This document shows positions 13,352 to 25,734 of a stretch of DNA of 64,000 bases, piece by piece. The notes under the pieces were generated by a model, which made no database searches, was not told the DNA's origin, and saw only the letters and a list, made by a program, of their open reading frames with translations. Origin of the DNA: Clavulina sp. PMI_390 (Eukaryota; Basidiomycota; Agaricomycetes; Cantharellales; Hydnaceae); assembly GCA_015039315.1 (NCBI GenBank), contig WIDE01000023.1, forward strand, positions 328,361 to 392,360. Reading direction: 5' to 3'. Position numbers and translations under genes: made by a program. Position 1 is the first letter of the stretch. The number at the start of each line of letters is the position of its first letter.

Positions 13352-16244
13352 TCATGCCCTGCTATTGACGACCCCAGGGCCCAGGGCGGAAGACGAGACA
13401 ACTCTGCGTGAGTAGTCAACCGCATCACTCAGGCTCACCACAGCCGAACTCGCGTCGTCACGGTCCAGACCCCAAATGTGCGCATGGCCCCCGTTTGTGG
13501 AACCATTCACGTCCTTGTTACCTGACGCAGCACGCATCATTTCTGGGCTGACTCGACCGATTGATCCGCCGTCTTGTGCGCTGCGAACAGGGGCAAGTGC
13601 GGGTTCGAGTGCATCCCGATGGCGATCAAGCTCCTCTCCATCAACCGCTTGCGCGTCCCCAAAGATTTCACTATAAGCAAGGTCGTTGTCTTCCACACTG
13701 ACATCATCATCTTCTGACTCGTCGTATGACCGGGAGTGAGAATGCGAATGCGAATGGGAGCTACGAGCTCGAGTGTCAATAGAGCCGTTGTGCGAGTGCG
13801 ATTCCCTACGCCCGTGCGATTGGGTACGAGAATGAGAGTACGAGCTCCGCTCTGTCCCAGAGTATACCGAATATGAGTACGTCTGCGATGAGGACGAGCG
13901 GGGCCCACCAGCGCTGCTTTCAACAGTGACTCCCGACCCGGCTCTCCGCCTCGCAGGGGGCGGTGGTTGCGGAGGAGGGTATTGGTGTCGAGTCTGTTGC
14001 TGGGAATGATTACCCGCACTGGAACTGCCCATTGGAGTCATGGCAAATGATGGGCTTACGGCCCCAGAACTACGGGAGGTGTCGCGAGGAATGTATGCCG
14101 ATGGGGGAGGAGCATAGCCCTGGGGCTCTTGAGGTGGCTTCGATCTCCGCCGCCCAAAGCCCATCGCCACGAGGTCCTTTGTCGAATGCACTGGGGACGG
14201 AGAGGTTCGGCGGAGCGCATCAGCAGCGGCATCAGGTAATGCAAGTAATGGGGATGGGTCAGAGGGTGCGTCTGGGGGATTGAAGGGATCGGAGATGGGT
14301 GGTTGATATAGCTCGAAGGGAGATGTCGCGGGGGCAACTGCATGAGGAGTAGGACCTGTCTGATTCAGGTTGCCATTTTCGCCAGAACCGGAGAGATAAA
14401 TGCCCTCAGCAGCATGAGTGTCAGCGTTTGGATTGTAGTAATCATCAAACTCGCTCAAGCTCCATCTCGCCACGCCGTTAGTATTCGGGGGAGCGAGAAG
14501 CCCACCGGCCTGGGTCTGGGCCTGTTGTTGCTGTTGCTGCTGCACATACGGGTCGGAGAACCGCCTGGAGTTAACCGCGGGGGTAACACTCAGCAGGTGA
14601 TGAGCCGAATTGCTCGAGAGGTCCCCATTCAGGCTGGAATGGTTGGTCACATCACTGTCCATGCGCACGCCTCCACTCCGTGCAGTTAATGCCGCCCCAT
14701 CATGGCCGCTGCTGCCGCCGGACCCTGCACCAAGCGGACGCACGCCTGCTGCTGTAGCGCCGGCAGCACCATAGAGGTCCTTCTCGCCAGGGCTGAAGAA
14801 GCTCTCGTGAAGCCGTTCTCGCCGCTTGCGATTCCGCCTTCGATAGAAGCGGACAAGAAAGGTGAGCAGCACGGCCCCAGCTGCTATACCAATGAGCGTG
14901 AACACGCCCGCTGCCGCACCTTTCCGGTGGAGAAATCTGAAACAAGCATCATCGTCCATGCAGTGGGACAGGAGCGAATACATGCATGCATGTTAGTTTC
15001 TGTTCGTCGGCAGGCGGCAGATACGCTACAATGAAAAGAAAAGGAAGAGGTGAAGGCAAAAAACCGCAAAGCAGGGCCCAGAGCGCAGGCTTATTACGCT
15101 TGACCGCGTACTGAACAGTTAGAAGACTGAGCAGTCTGAAGCTAATTTAGGAAGGCGCCCATTTCTGCGATGGCATCATTGCGATCGCCGTGGCAGTGTC
15201 GTTGGCAACTCTTCCAATAGAATGAAGCGATCTCCACGCGGAAGCTCATATGAGAAATTTCAAAGGTGCCGAACAACAAAAACTGTGAAAACGTGCATCA
15301 AGAAACTGGGAGAGAAAATGGGCAGCGGCCCTCGGTGAAATCGCGTAGATGCGAGAAGAGAAAGAGAAAATACAAATAGGCAGATCTAAAACGAGGCGCT
15401 GACACAACTTACGAATTACTTCGCGGATTGGCAGCCCCGCTCGGCAAAGGCACCAATTCAGTTACTGTTACCAGAATTCCGTTTGATACCGTGGTGGTCG
15501 TGTACGATGACTCTTGGGTCGAATGGGGAGTGGAAATAACATTTGAGACTTTAGAGAAGGACGTGATAGTGCTGGAGGGTGCGGATGATGATGATGACGA
15601 TGAGCGAGTTGAGCTATCTGTATTGGAGCTACCGGAGTTGCCGCTTGTGGGAATGCCCGACGAGGACTGGGGAGCGGATGTGGCGGATGGCGAACTGGGT
15701 GGCAGGGCGACGGACGCGCGATGGCAATGGGCGCACAGCAACGGAGAGCGATAAAGATGAGTATTACTGCTTCTGGGACGGGCCTCGTTGCCAGGTGCAC
15801 TGTATTGACTGAGAGAACTTGCCTCGACGTCGACGTCTCGGTACCTGAACTCGAAATTACGGATTCGCGGCTCGAAACGCTGGTGGGCGAGTGCGATGTC
15901 GTGGTCGATGTCGTGGTAGACGTGGTAAACCGAGAAGTCCGAGAGGGAGAAGAGGAGGAGGAAGAGGAGGAACGGGAAGAAGAGGAGGACGACGAAGGGG
16001 TGGTGGTGTCCGAACTCATCACGTTTGTCGTTGATACGCGTCTCGATATTTCTGAAGTTGTCGTCGCCAGAGTCGTGGTGTTTGACATCAGACCATGCGT
16101 CGTCCTCGTTGGTGACGAAGTAGAGCCAACAGCGGATGTGCTCGTGCTGTTGAAACTAATCGCGGTAGAGGATGTAATGGTGGTGGTGCGAGTTGTGGTG
16201 GTGGTGGGAGAAAGTGCGCCGCTAGTTGTATTGGTGGAATTCAT
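13352..16244 (-). CDS. Ser/Thr-rich single-pass membrane protein (1)
   Basis: The N-terminal exon encodes a Ser/Thr-dominated ectodomain, including a run rich in Ser and Thr repeats, likely O-glycosylated. A further exon (to 15413) ends with the segment GILVTVTELVPLPSG. It joins in phase to 14936, where FLHRKGAAAGVFTLIGIAAG and LLTFLVRF form a transmembrane helix followed by a basic stop-transfer stretch (RRRNRKRRER). The cytosolic tail of about 500 residues is Ser/Pro-rich with a polyGln run and HSHSHSHS tracts, and ends DYSRRVVSSSALGPGVVNSRA-like. One internal intron near 15,760-15,880 could not be placed exactly. No signal peptide is evident at the proposed start, so a 5' exon may be missing. 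The architecture resembles fungal wall-stress sensors (Wsc/Mid2-like) in form only; no WSC domain is seen. The membrane-exon intron is unusually long (476 bp). Confidence 0.7.
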
Positions 16245-16765
16245 TCCGCCTCGAATGCCGCCAGTTCATTCGCGTGCCGCCAAAGATGATACACAGATTT
16301 GCTCAGATAGCGCTATCTGATCGGTCCTTTTAAAAAGTTATCGAGCAAAAAGGCACTCCAGCGACCGCGACGACCTGCGACGCAATGTCCGAGTGGGTGG
16401 TTGGAGACAGACGCCGCCGCAAGGACGCTAGGGTGTTTATACCCACCCAAAAACTCTTTTGCAAAATAGTTGATACGGATCGGAAGGTCGCTTGGATTAT
16501 ATGTCATGACCGCGTTCATCTCTTGGCTTCTCGTTCCTTATGATTCGGGTGTTGTAACTCCTTCCTTCCATATCTATCGCCGCCCACGTTGTCGGGGTAA
16601 TGAGCACGTCTCCGACAATAGCAACACGCCCTCGGTCCGTCTTGCTATTCTTGCCACTGGCTATAACTCTCGCAGGATTCATTCAACAAAGCGATAAGGC
16701 TCTTGGCTCGACTTGGGTGCATGTACAAGAGCTTGGCAAAAAAGCACACTATTCGTATCAATATT

Positions 16766-17934
16766 TCACATCTCCCCACACTCTGTGGAGCAGCAAAAAT
16801 CGAGCATGTGGACCAGTGATCAGAGAGATATAAAGCAGGTGGAGTCATGACGGGGCCTCACCAGTGATCTTCACCGCTAGCTTCGGCCTATTGTTGGGCC
16901 CCGTCGCAACATTCTCAATCATGCGGAGCGTAAGCAACCCGTCAATAACCTTTCCAAAGACAACGTGCTTGCCGTCAAGGAAGTCGCATTTTGCTGTCGT
17001 TATAAAGAACTAGAAGGAAACAAGGGCTTGAGCGTGGGCTTGGTGCGCTAGATGCGGAAGCAGACACAGCATATTAACCTGGCATCCATTCGTGTTGGCT
17101 CCCGAATTTGCCTGCATGACAGAAGGTTTTTGCATTCGCAATGTCAACATGCACTGACACCCCTCAAGATATTATTTGCGTATCGACGGCAGAGCACGAA
17201 CCATTGACAGCAAGCCAGGGGCTGAATGCTTCTCTATAAAGTTCTCGTCCTATTCGAAAACAGCTCCATCAGGCGGCGGGGAAGGGGACGAGTTGGCCGT
17301 CGATCGATATACCTCAAATTTATCGCCGTATATTGAGAACGAACCAGTCCCGTCGCTGTTCAAGAAGTCTCCACCTATAAGACAACAAGGAAGGCGACTC
17401 CCGTCGTGAGAACGTTTTCGGAAGGACTATCGGAGATGTGGGTGATTCTCACCTTGTACCATGAAGTCTTTCACCCTATCAATCGTGGACAACTTAGCTC
17501 GAGGGGACCATGATCTGCCAGCTTTGGCACACTCACACTCTACGGCGAAACGACGTCAGCGAGTGAGATATAGCTGGATTCCTGCAGAACATTACCGATG
17601 GAACAGGGCGTTTTTGTATCCCATAGGCCGTTGATTTACCCTAAGGAAAGGGACCCGGCGTCTCTCAGCCAAGGGTCGAACTTGTGGGGTTGAGGTCATC
17701 AGACCTACCGATGTTCGCCGGTACACAGCTGTCTAAAGTTCTCAGCTGTCCTAATATGTTGTGCCCATGAGTCTACGCTCCATCCATGGGAAGTAAGATT
17801 GCCCGATCGGAGCAAAGCATGAACACCCACTTGGGCACGATGTCACTGAAAAGCTCCATCTTTATCCTGCCTGCAGGCGTCTCGCCAATATTGACATCCA
17901 TGAACACGATTGGTCTTCCGCTAGCTGATGCCAT
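16766..17934 (-). CDS. Cyclophilin H-type peptidyl-prolyl isomerase
   Basis: Start [18 protein letters not shown] is followed by successive small exons: [12 protein letters not shown], a GYKNALFHR segment, [41 protein letters not shown] (17111-17079), [20 protein letters not shown] (17009-16862) and a last 17-base exon at 16782-16766 encoding ECGEM. The CGEM ending and the N-terminal ...VF-D-V-IG pattern match PPIH, the cyclophilin of the U4/U6.U5 tri-snRNP, rather than CypA. The catalytic Arg (FHR), Phe and Gln (FMVQ) are present. The Trp of the cyclosporin site (usual [10 protein letters not shown]) is Phe here. Eight or so introns in about 1.2 kb is dense. Role: proline isomerisation and chaperoning, probably in the spliceosome (family knowledge). 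Confidence 0.88.
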
Positions 17935-18381
17935 GGGTGCAGTTCTTATTGAGCGTGCCTAGATATCGATTGCAAGAGTGACCACAAAGGAAGTGAGTGG
18001 AGTGTTTGTGTTTGCGCCGAAGAAGCACAGATCGGTTCCGATCGCACTCCAGAAGCACGGGTCTGCGATTCCAACTTGAACTTTTCATGACGTCCCCGTT
18101 CCGAACGCACGCGCTCCAACCGAGCGAGCAAGCGTTCAATGGCTTTACCGGATGAATCGACTGTCTTACATCACCCACTCCTATGGCTTTTTTTCGCGGA
18201 ACTGAGTGGCGCTCAGGGCGGAACTTCTAAAATGCATATATAGGAGGAGTTCCCGAAAAATTTGTCAACCCAGTTGACTTCTTTCTGTCCCTTCCTCACG
18301 CTCGTCTCTTTTTTTTTCTCCACCTCTTCCCCTCACCTTATCTCCCTTTCTTGCATCGGAAGCTAGCGTTCTTGTCCGATC
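17935..18381. promoter_or_regulatory. Divergent promoter, cyclophilin / AVT1-like genes
   Basis: This 447-bp interval separates two start codons that point away from each other. A TATA-like CATATATAG lies at 18235-18243, about 140 bp before the transporter start. It is followed by a strong C/T tract (18295-18355), a common feature just upstream of fungal transcription starts. No E-box was seen. Confidence 0.5.
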
Positions 18382-20492
18382 ATGTCTGGCCTGTCAACCG
18401 ATCCCGTCCAAGACACTCTCGCAGCTTCTGTCCTCCCGCTCGCAAACTCTCCGAACACCCCACGGGTCAAGTCATCTGACCTCTATGCCACGGAACGCAC
18501 ACCTCTCATTCGCCCGAGACCCTCCCCAACTAAACGTGAGGGATCGAGGGATAAAACGCTCACTGCTGGGCGGAGCACATTTGGGCAATCGGTGAGCTCT
18601 TCACTTTCCGCTTTTTCTCGTCTTGACAAGGGAAGCTGTGCTGACGTACACTGGACGATCGGTTGTTATCCCCCATCGGCAGCTCTTCAACTCGATTGCA
18701 GCGCTTCTTGGTGTCGGCATCCTTTCAGAACCATTCGGATTTGCCCAAGCAGGATGGATAGCTGGAACAGTGCTCACGATTTCCTATGCCTTCATGACAT
18801 GCTACGTGCGTAATCCACCATGTCCCCCCCACTCCTATTTCATATGTTGACAAGCCGTTTCTTCTTTCGGAATTGCGTTGCAAACGGATACTGCAGACTG
18901 CGAAAATCCTTGCGCGCTTCATGCGAGAGGACCCTACAATAAAAACGTATACCGATTGCATTAGAAAAGCCTTCGGATCTCGATCGATGTTCCTCACCAC
19001 TATCTTCTTCTTCATAGAACTCTTTACCGTCAGGTTAGTCCATTCTCCCTCGCCTCAGAGCCAAGCTAACATACGTTCTGGTGCAACAATCTTTGATTCA
19101 CAACGAACAGCGTGGTCTTCATTGTCCTCTTCTCTGACTCATTAAATGCCGTCGCCCCACAATACAGCACTACAACCTACAAGCTCCTCTCCTTGGTCAT
19201 CCTCATCCCCATGGCTTTCCTTCCTCTCAAACTCATCTCTTACACCTCATTACTCTCCGTCATCTCCACGGTATTCATTGGAGTAGTCCTTATCGTGAAT
19301 GGGCTGGGTAAAACCGAAGCTCCAGGGAGCCTGTGGGAGTGGGAACAAACGGAATGGGCACCAAAGAGCCTGACAGGACTCGGCTTGAGCTTCGGGATTT
19401 TCATGGCTGGAGTGAGTTCCCCCCTACTTTTCCAGAGCTTTCCATATACAAATGGCGCGCGCAGAAGCTGACTGTGCGACTTGCGATTCTAGTTTGCAGG
19501 GCATGCCGTGATCCCGTCTATCGCAGCGGATATGCAGCATCCAGAAGACTTTGACACGATGATCAATTACGCTTTCGTGAGCTCTCTGCCGCCTCACCTG
19601 ATGATACCACGTGGCCAATCTTCATCATTCTATCATTTGAAATAGGGAGCCACCTCGATAGTGTATGCCGCCGTTGGTCTGTGTGGATATCTCATGTTCG
19701 GCAGCAGCGTCAGCGACGAGGTGAGGATCCCCTTATCACACACCTCGCGCGCAATATGACATTAATCGTTTGGGAAAGTAGATTAGTCAAGATCTCCTCA
19801 GCACACCAGGATACAACGCAGCATTCACCCGAACGAGCATGTGGATGCTTGTCATAACTCCAATGTGAGTTTCTAACCTTTGCCATTGACCCACGTTTTT
19901 GCTCAATACTCGAGGATCTAGAACCAAAATCGCTTTGGCCACTCGCCCTCTCAACACCATCATAGATGGCTTCTTCAATATCGAATCGCCCTCGCTCTCA
20001 TCTGCGCCTTCACCCCAAAATGTCCAAAAAGCAATCAGGAAGATGAAATCGTCTGATTCGCTATTCGATAACCCTCCCAATTTCCTTGAAAACGGATATG
20101 GAGACGATGAGGACGATTCGGCTAATGGGAAGTATGTGGAAAGCCTGGCTAGTCGGACAAGGAACGCGCTATTATTCGGAACAACGAGAATCGGTACGTG
20201 GGTGATATACCTCCTATCTGCCCCGTGTCTCATCTCTTTCCTCCCTCCTCTAGGCCTTATCCTTGCTATCGTCGTCGTCGCTATTTCCGTGCCCAATTTT
20301 GGTGTCATAATGTCCCTCCTAGGGGCGTTCAGCGCGTTCGGTATTAATGTTATTCTCCCACTAGCAGCGGATATTCTGCTGCATGGGTCAGGTGTGGGGA
20401 CGTGGAAACTCGTGCTTCTAGGGGCATCCGTGGTGATGGGGGTATGGGGCACTGGCGCCGCTTTAGGCGATCAGCTGGACCATTGGTTCTGA
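18382..20492 (+). CDS. AVT1-like vacuolar amino acid transporter
   Basis: Eight exons join in frame: 18382-18591, 18683-18805, 18897-19033, 19111-19411, 19493-19576, 19646-19720, 19782-19864 and 19922-20492, giving 527 residues. A 75-residue hydrophilic N-terminus precedes about 11 membrane helices. Helix 1 carries LFNSIAALLGVGILSEPFGF, the signature of the amino acid/auxin permease (AAAP/SLC36/SLC38) family. Other family segments are GHAVIPSIAADMQHPEDF and GATSIVYAAVGLCGYLMFG. A hydrophilic loop (IESPSLSSAPSPQNVQKAIR and following) precedes the last helices. In yeast, Avt1 moves neutral amino acids into the vacuole with protons. That location is inferred from the family, not shown here. Other AVT members cannot be excluded. 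Confidence 0.88.
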
Positions 20493-22202
20493 ACGAGAGA
20501 AAGCAATGTGACCTTGTGTTTTTTTGGGTATTATCATCACGAAAATGACGAAAAATGTATGTACTTGATCTACCACACGATGCCTGACGAAACGCAACGA
20601 TGCTTTCTGTTCAATATTTTGCCGCGGATCGTCTGCCTAGTGTCGAAGATTGCCTCCCGAGAATGCAGCCTCATCTCAGCAACTCACTCAGAGCCGCCAT
20701 CACGTCGATTAAGTTGCCAGATAAGATCCCACATTTCACTGGACTTCCTCGTATCGTTGTTCAGCCCAGCCTTTCATCACCCTTTGCTGGCTGCTTCTCT
20801 CTTGACGGTATATCGGAGCACGAGCAAAATGGAATAGCTGGGCCTGCACTCCCAAAGCCGCCGATGGAGCACACACACACTACACTAAATCCCCTAGGTT
20901 GTATCACGGGATGCCCGAAAAACAGAGGGCTCAAGCATATCAATTTCTCAACGGAACATGAAGTACGTGGAAGCAGGAAACAAGCTGGGCGAATGAGTTG
21001 TATGGACACTTCTATGTCATGCTATCATAAGCCTAACTATCGCGAGGAATAATCAAGTAGGCGCACGCCTCTCCTAAATTGTCAGGCCGAAGGCATCCTC
21101 CGAAGAGACGCCACAAAGCAAATTGGGGACAACCATCGATGCTCCGCTTGAAGACTATCATCAAGTGTCCCTTTGGATCCCCTTGTACTTTACTCATATC
21201 TGGTAGTTTTGGCGGCCGCTTAGTCTCGCTGTCCTCACTTCCTGCTGGTGGTTCTTCACATGACGCCCTTGCTGAAAATAACCGTGGAAGCGACCTGAAC
21301 CAAAGAACCTAAATTAAAGCATTTTTCACGCAGCTCGGGCGAAATTGCTGTATTAGCTGGCCTTCACGCTTGCACCTCTCTCAACAAGCTTGAGGGATTA
21401 GCTGCTGTTTCCTTGTTATTTTTTTCTGAGTCATCCTTCACCTTGTCTATCATATGACAGAAATGGTGAACAAAACATCGACGCTGTGCGTTTCAGCCGG
21501 CCGTTGTTGATAGTGCAGCTGAACGGGGGGGCGGGCACAATTGTGGCAATGGTTGGTTCCTGAAGAGGGCGCGGGACATGTCACGTGCCAGTATGATGTT
21601 TTATGGGTTTGACAGCTCATCCAACAAACATCGATCTCTGATACCTCAACTTCGAGCATGGTGTCTATCCATAACACTCCTAACCGTTTTTTGAGTATGG
21701 TACGCGCGCCTATAGCCAGCTTCTCTTCCATCATATGCTTGCTGGCTATAATAATAATCGGTTGCCAAGCAAACCTCTATCGTCATTGTTCCCTTATGAC
21801 TGTGAATGAATGAGAGAATTCACTTGTGTGGAGATTTGCAAAAATAATGCTATTGATCCCACCCCGCTCCATAGCAATCGCCCCAAATAATCTCGAGCCA
21901 AGTACGCGTATGGTCTTCTCCACTCTCTTACCTCTTAACCCCCTCTCCCGGCACAAGTTCAGCAGCTTATCAAGTTTGACGGCGCTTGCTCTCTTGACCT
22001 CAGACTTCCACTGGCACTGAGATCTACTTGGCTCCTACTGGTTCTCCTAGTGTCGGATTCGACGAGCTTACGATCAGAGTTGCCGGGACGTCGGTTTATT
22101 GCGTCATAGCAGCGTCCAGTCTCGAGCACAGCAACAGTCGTATGAGCTTGGCTGCGGTCTCTTCTCCATAACCAACTTCGACCTCTTCACGCCTAGTATC
22201 AG
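20493..22202. other. Intergenic region, about 1.7 kb
   Basis: This lies between the transporter and the second Ser/Thr-rich membrane protein gene. It holds several short open frames without recognisable domains. The stretch from about 21900 may contain the missing 5' exons (signal peptide and first ectodomain part) of the downstream gene, but I could not place their splice sites. A CACGTG core is present at 21582-21587. Confidence 0.4.
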
Positions 22203-25019
22203 GACGACGCGTGCTTTCTTACCTGGCGTTTCGCTCGTGGCCATACGGCCAGCCAGGGCCACAAGATGTCCACCACTATCAACATGACGTTGACCGACAG
22301 TGCTGGCACACCCACCAGCACTGTCACCACTGTCGTTAACACCAGTTCACTTTCTTCCACGAGGTGAGTGCAACTCTGGGTAACTCCTCCTGGTTTCGAC
22401 GTTGCCAGCCTAGCGATCAAACGTGCCGCCCTCGTTTCTTCTCCTATTCTTCCACCATTTTTCTCTCCCCCAAAAAGCGGTGGCCTTATTGGCTTCTCAT
22501 GTGGCTCACAGCATTCGATGAGTTCCGCTAATTGCTTGTTTCTTCTTTGTTTTGGTCCACTTTTGGCTTGGCTCGTATGCCGGCCTGGTCACAAGTAGCT
22601 CTAATGACTCAATCTCTTCTACATCTTCACCTGATTCCTCATCTTCTACGACAACACCGGCATCTACCACACCGACTTCTACACCTTCAACGTCCATGTC
22701 CGGTGTTGCTCCGGATTCTACAACAACCGCTGCTACACCGACTTCACCTCCTTCGTCAACTGCTCAATCCGTTCCATCTACATCAAACCCACCTTCATCA
22801 TCTCCCAACACCCCTACAACCTCCGACACTAATGATTCTTCCCCTACCTCTACTACCTCTCCTGATACCCCTACATCCTCCAGCACCAACGATTCTTCCC
22901 CCACCTCCACTTCCTCGTCTTCCCCCGACACCCCCACATCTTCTAGCACTGATGATTCTTCCTCTCCTACGTCTACCACGTCTTCCCCCGCGACCACGAC
23001 TCAATCAGATGATAGTCCTACTTCAACAGCGCCAGGTAGCACGACCACTTCGGGTGATACGGACATTGAATCATCGTCATCAGCGACAGGTGGTGGCACA
23101 TCGACCAGTACAGGAGATGACACCTCGAGCACTTCAATAACCCTGACTGGAGGAGAAACTTTGGTTTTCTCAGCCACCACTTCGAGCACAACGATCATCA
23201 CGCCTTCAGGCACTGGCATTCTCGTCACAGTGACTAACAGCGCCGGTCAACCGACTACTTCGCTCTCCACCTCTACATTTACTACAACAGTCATGATCCC
23301 TGTCACCGTCACCGCGACTCCTACTGGGACGGATTCTATCCCACTTTCCATTACCACCGACATTACCACCACTCTCCCAGATGGCGAGGCAACCACGATT
23401 ACGAGCATTATTGCAAATCCTTCCGTCTCGCTGCTTCACCACGGTTCGTCAGGAAGCTCGTTCTGGAGCAACACTGGCGCTGTCGCTGGCGTATTCGCAT
23501 TTGTTGGGGTTGCCGTTGCGGCTATTATCATGGTCCTCGTCCTGACCTGTATACGACGCAGAAGGAGAAGACGAATGGCGCCAGTGCCGGTGGCTGGCGT
23601 CCGCACACGTCGTCCATTGGAAGACGAGATAAGCGACGAAGGACATAGCGGGACTATGGCATACACGGACATTGATTCGGAAGCAGCGGGGGCATTTGCA
23701 GGTCTGAGACGAAGGACCTCCTCACGCACAGACATTCATCCAGATGATGATCCTTTTGCCTCGCCAATGGATCCTGTCCATGAGCGTGGTACCGTAGAGA
23801 TGGCACAGCGGCAGCTCAATGGGCCTTCTGCCGTCCTATTTAGCGGACCTCAAGCGGCTAATCCTGCTGGAGAGGAGCGACCATATAATGACCCTCAGCG
23901 AGAGATCCCGCCATCCCCTGAGGGAGAGTACGACCGTCATCTCACCTCGTCTGGTCAATCACCAACGGCCGGCGTTGCTTCTCCTTTCGATGATCCACCC
24001 AATAGTACTGGGAGAACTGAAGTTGCACCTCCTCGACCCACACGATCCCCGTTCAGGCCCAGCAGAGGGACGTCCCCTCTTGGACTTGGTGATGTGGCTC
24101 CCCCAAGCGCTTCATCAGCCGCGCTTCTCCCACAAAGTGCTTCTTCTCCGTTCGTCGGTGCAGGTGGTGCGCTACACATTCGAGGAGGCACGGGCGAATA
24201 TATTGGCACACCCGAAGATGAGATTCTATCACAGCCCGTCCTTGAGGTGCCCGTGCGTTATTCTGACCACAGCTCACGCTCTGATGCCCGATTTTCCGGA
24301 GCCAGTAATGGCAGCGGATATGGCATCGCGCTGGGCGGGGAAGGGGAGACAGACCATGGCGGGGATGAGGATTTGACAGAGGACATTGGTGCTGAGATAG
24401 ATGACCAGTTCGAGCTGGATCCCCGTTTGTCTGGGATTCCTTCGCATATGGGCTCGCATCCATACGCTCGTCGCCTACGCGACTCAGACGGTACGACAAT
24501 GCGCTCTGTCACAACTGGCAGCATTTACTCCGTTGATTCTATTACGGGTGGAGACGGAGGAAGCGGCGTTGGGCGGGAGCTCAACGAACCTCCTCGTGCC
24601 CCCTTCCAGATTCTCGCGCACGCTGAAGGGAACATGTCGTCCAACTCCCTCGTGGACCAGAGGATGAATCCTCACGCTATATTGGCAAGGCGTCCAGATC
24701 TTGCTGAACCTCTGACGCGAAGTCCGGCATCATCCGTGGGCGACTTACCCAACTTCAGATCCAGTATAGCCTCCGCTGTCAGAGGGCCCGGCGCGGTGGA
24801 TGAGAGCTCAATCTCACTCACCGTACCAGTGCGGCCGAGCGCACTCCGGAATCCGAGTTCATTTAGCATCGACGATGGGCACGATTACTCGAGGAGATTT
24901 GTCTCCGTAAGTCTTCATTGAGCTTACTCTAAAGCTATCTTGCTAAGCGATTCTTTCTCCGTGTTTGCCCGGTGCAGCGTGCATTGAATGAGTCTGAGAG
25001 TGTCCAGAACGAAGAGTAA
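22203..25019 (+). CDS. Ser/Thr-rich single-pass membrane protein (2), 5' end uncertain
   Basis: Supported exons are 22203-22363 (ending NMTLTDSAGTPTSTVTTVVN and a few more residues), 22596-24906 and 24978-25019. The joins keep frame. The ectodomain is almost wholly Ser/Thr/Pro, with imperfect tandem units around SSPTSTTSPDTPTSSSTND. It then has GILVTVTNSAGQPTTSLST. The membrane helix reads GAVAGVFAFVGVAVAAIIMV, followed by RRRRRRR. The cytosolic tail of about 450 residues is Pro/Ser-rich and ends DYSRRFVSRALNESESVQNEE. The order ectodomain, GILVTVT, AGVF-type helix, basic stop, long tail and DYSRR motif repeats that of the gene at 13352-16244, so the two are probably paralogues. The first exon or exons with a signal peptide were not identified. 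Likely a plasma-membrane glycoprotein or sensor (inference). Confidence 0.7.
22795..22990 (+). repeat. Imperfect tandem repeats coding for Ser/Thr/Pro units
   Basis: About three copies of a roughly 60-66 bp unit encode variants of SSPTSTTSPDTPTSSSTND. Copies differ mainly at third codon positions and by small in-frame gains of Ser codons. This pattern fits slippage or unequal exchange within a mucin-like ectodomain. Confidence 0.7.
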
Positions 25020-25734
25020 CTTCTCCTAACGATCCAACAAAACCCTGACTAGAGGATTCCCGACCCATCTCTCATTTATTATTCGGCCACACGTCGGGCT
25101 CACCAATTCCGTCTCTTTGAGTGCCCCTTCTATATTTCTGCTTCTCCTGATGTTGACACACCAAAGCATTACGAACCAAACGGACTGGCGCGCGGACGCT
25201 TTGCCTACCTTACGCTCTCTAAGCCCTTTGTTTCCTTAATACCGATACCTCAGCTTCCGGACATTGAATGCTCGTATAGCAATCTCTGCATTTGCGCAGC
25301 CGGACATGTACCCCTGACCTTATTCCCATTGAATGTCATACCCACCTACCAAACAGACGATTCGGTTGGGAGGGCGATTTAGTGGCCAGGCGTGCAAAGT
25401 GCGTACATGCCGGACAGGGCCAAGTGACAGTATTACGGCTTGCTGCTGCGATCAGAAATGAAGATAGAGTGCATGGTGATCCCTCTGGTCATTGGGCCGC
25501 GCATAGTGAAAAGTTAAATCTAGATCGTAATTTATGGTGCCAAGTAGCTCTCGACACTCTAGCACTGGATCGGGAGATCATTCCGTAATATTTCCTCCGC
25601 CTTCGTCACCCCAAGACTCAAAAAGAAAGCATCAGGAAGCCAAAATTGGCTCCTAGCCCTTACCCCAGTACCCCCCGCCTCCTCCCCCCAATCAAAAACC
25701 CTCCCATCTCCGGCAGAGAAGCCTCAACCAAAAC

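Noticed and set aside
15721..16320. Plus-strand Glu/Val/Asp-rich frame of 199 codons
   Set aside because: It is the antisense of the Ser/Thr-rich ectodomain; its acidic runs reflect Ser codons on the other strand.
17946..18178. Small minus-strand frames in the cyclophilin/transporter promoter
   Set aside because: They lie upstream of the clear cyclophilin start, have no domain and sit in a divergent promoter.
20600..21052. Plus-strand frame of 150 codons after the transporter gene
   Set aside because: No recognisable motif or splice partners. It overlaps the likely 3' untranslated region.
22532..23140. Plus-strand Leu/Pro/His-rich frame of 202 codons
   Set aside because: It is a shifted frame of the Ser/Thr repeat ectodomain and its composition follows from that.
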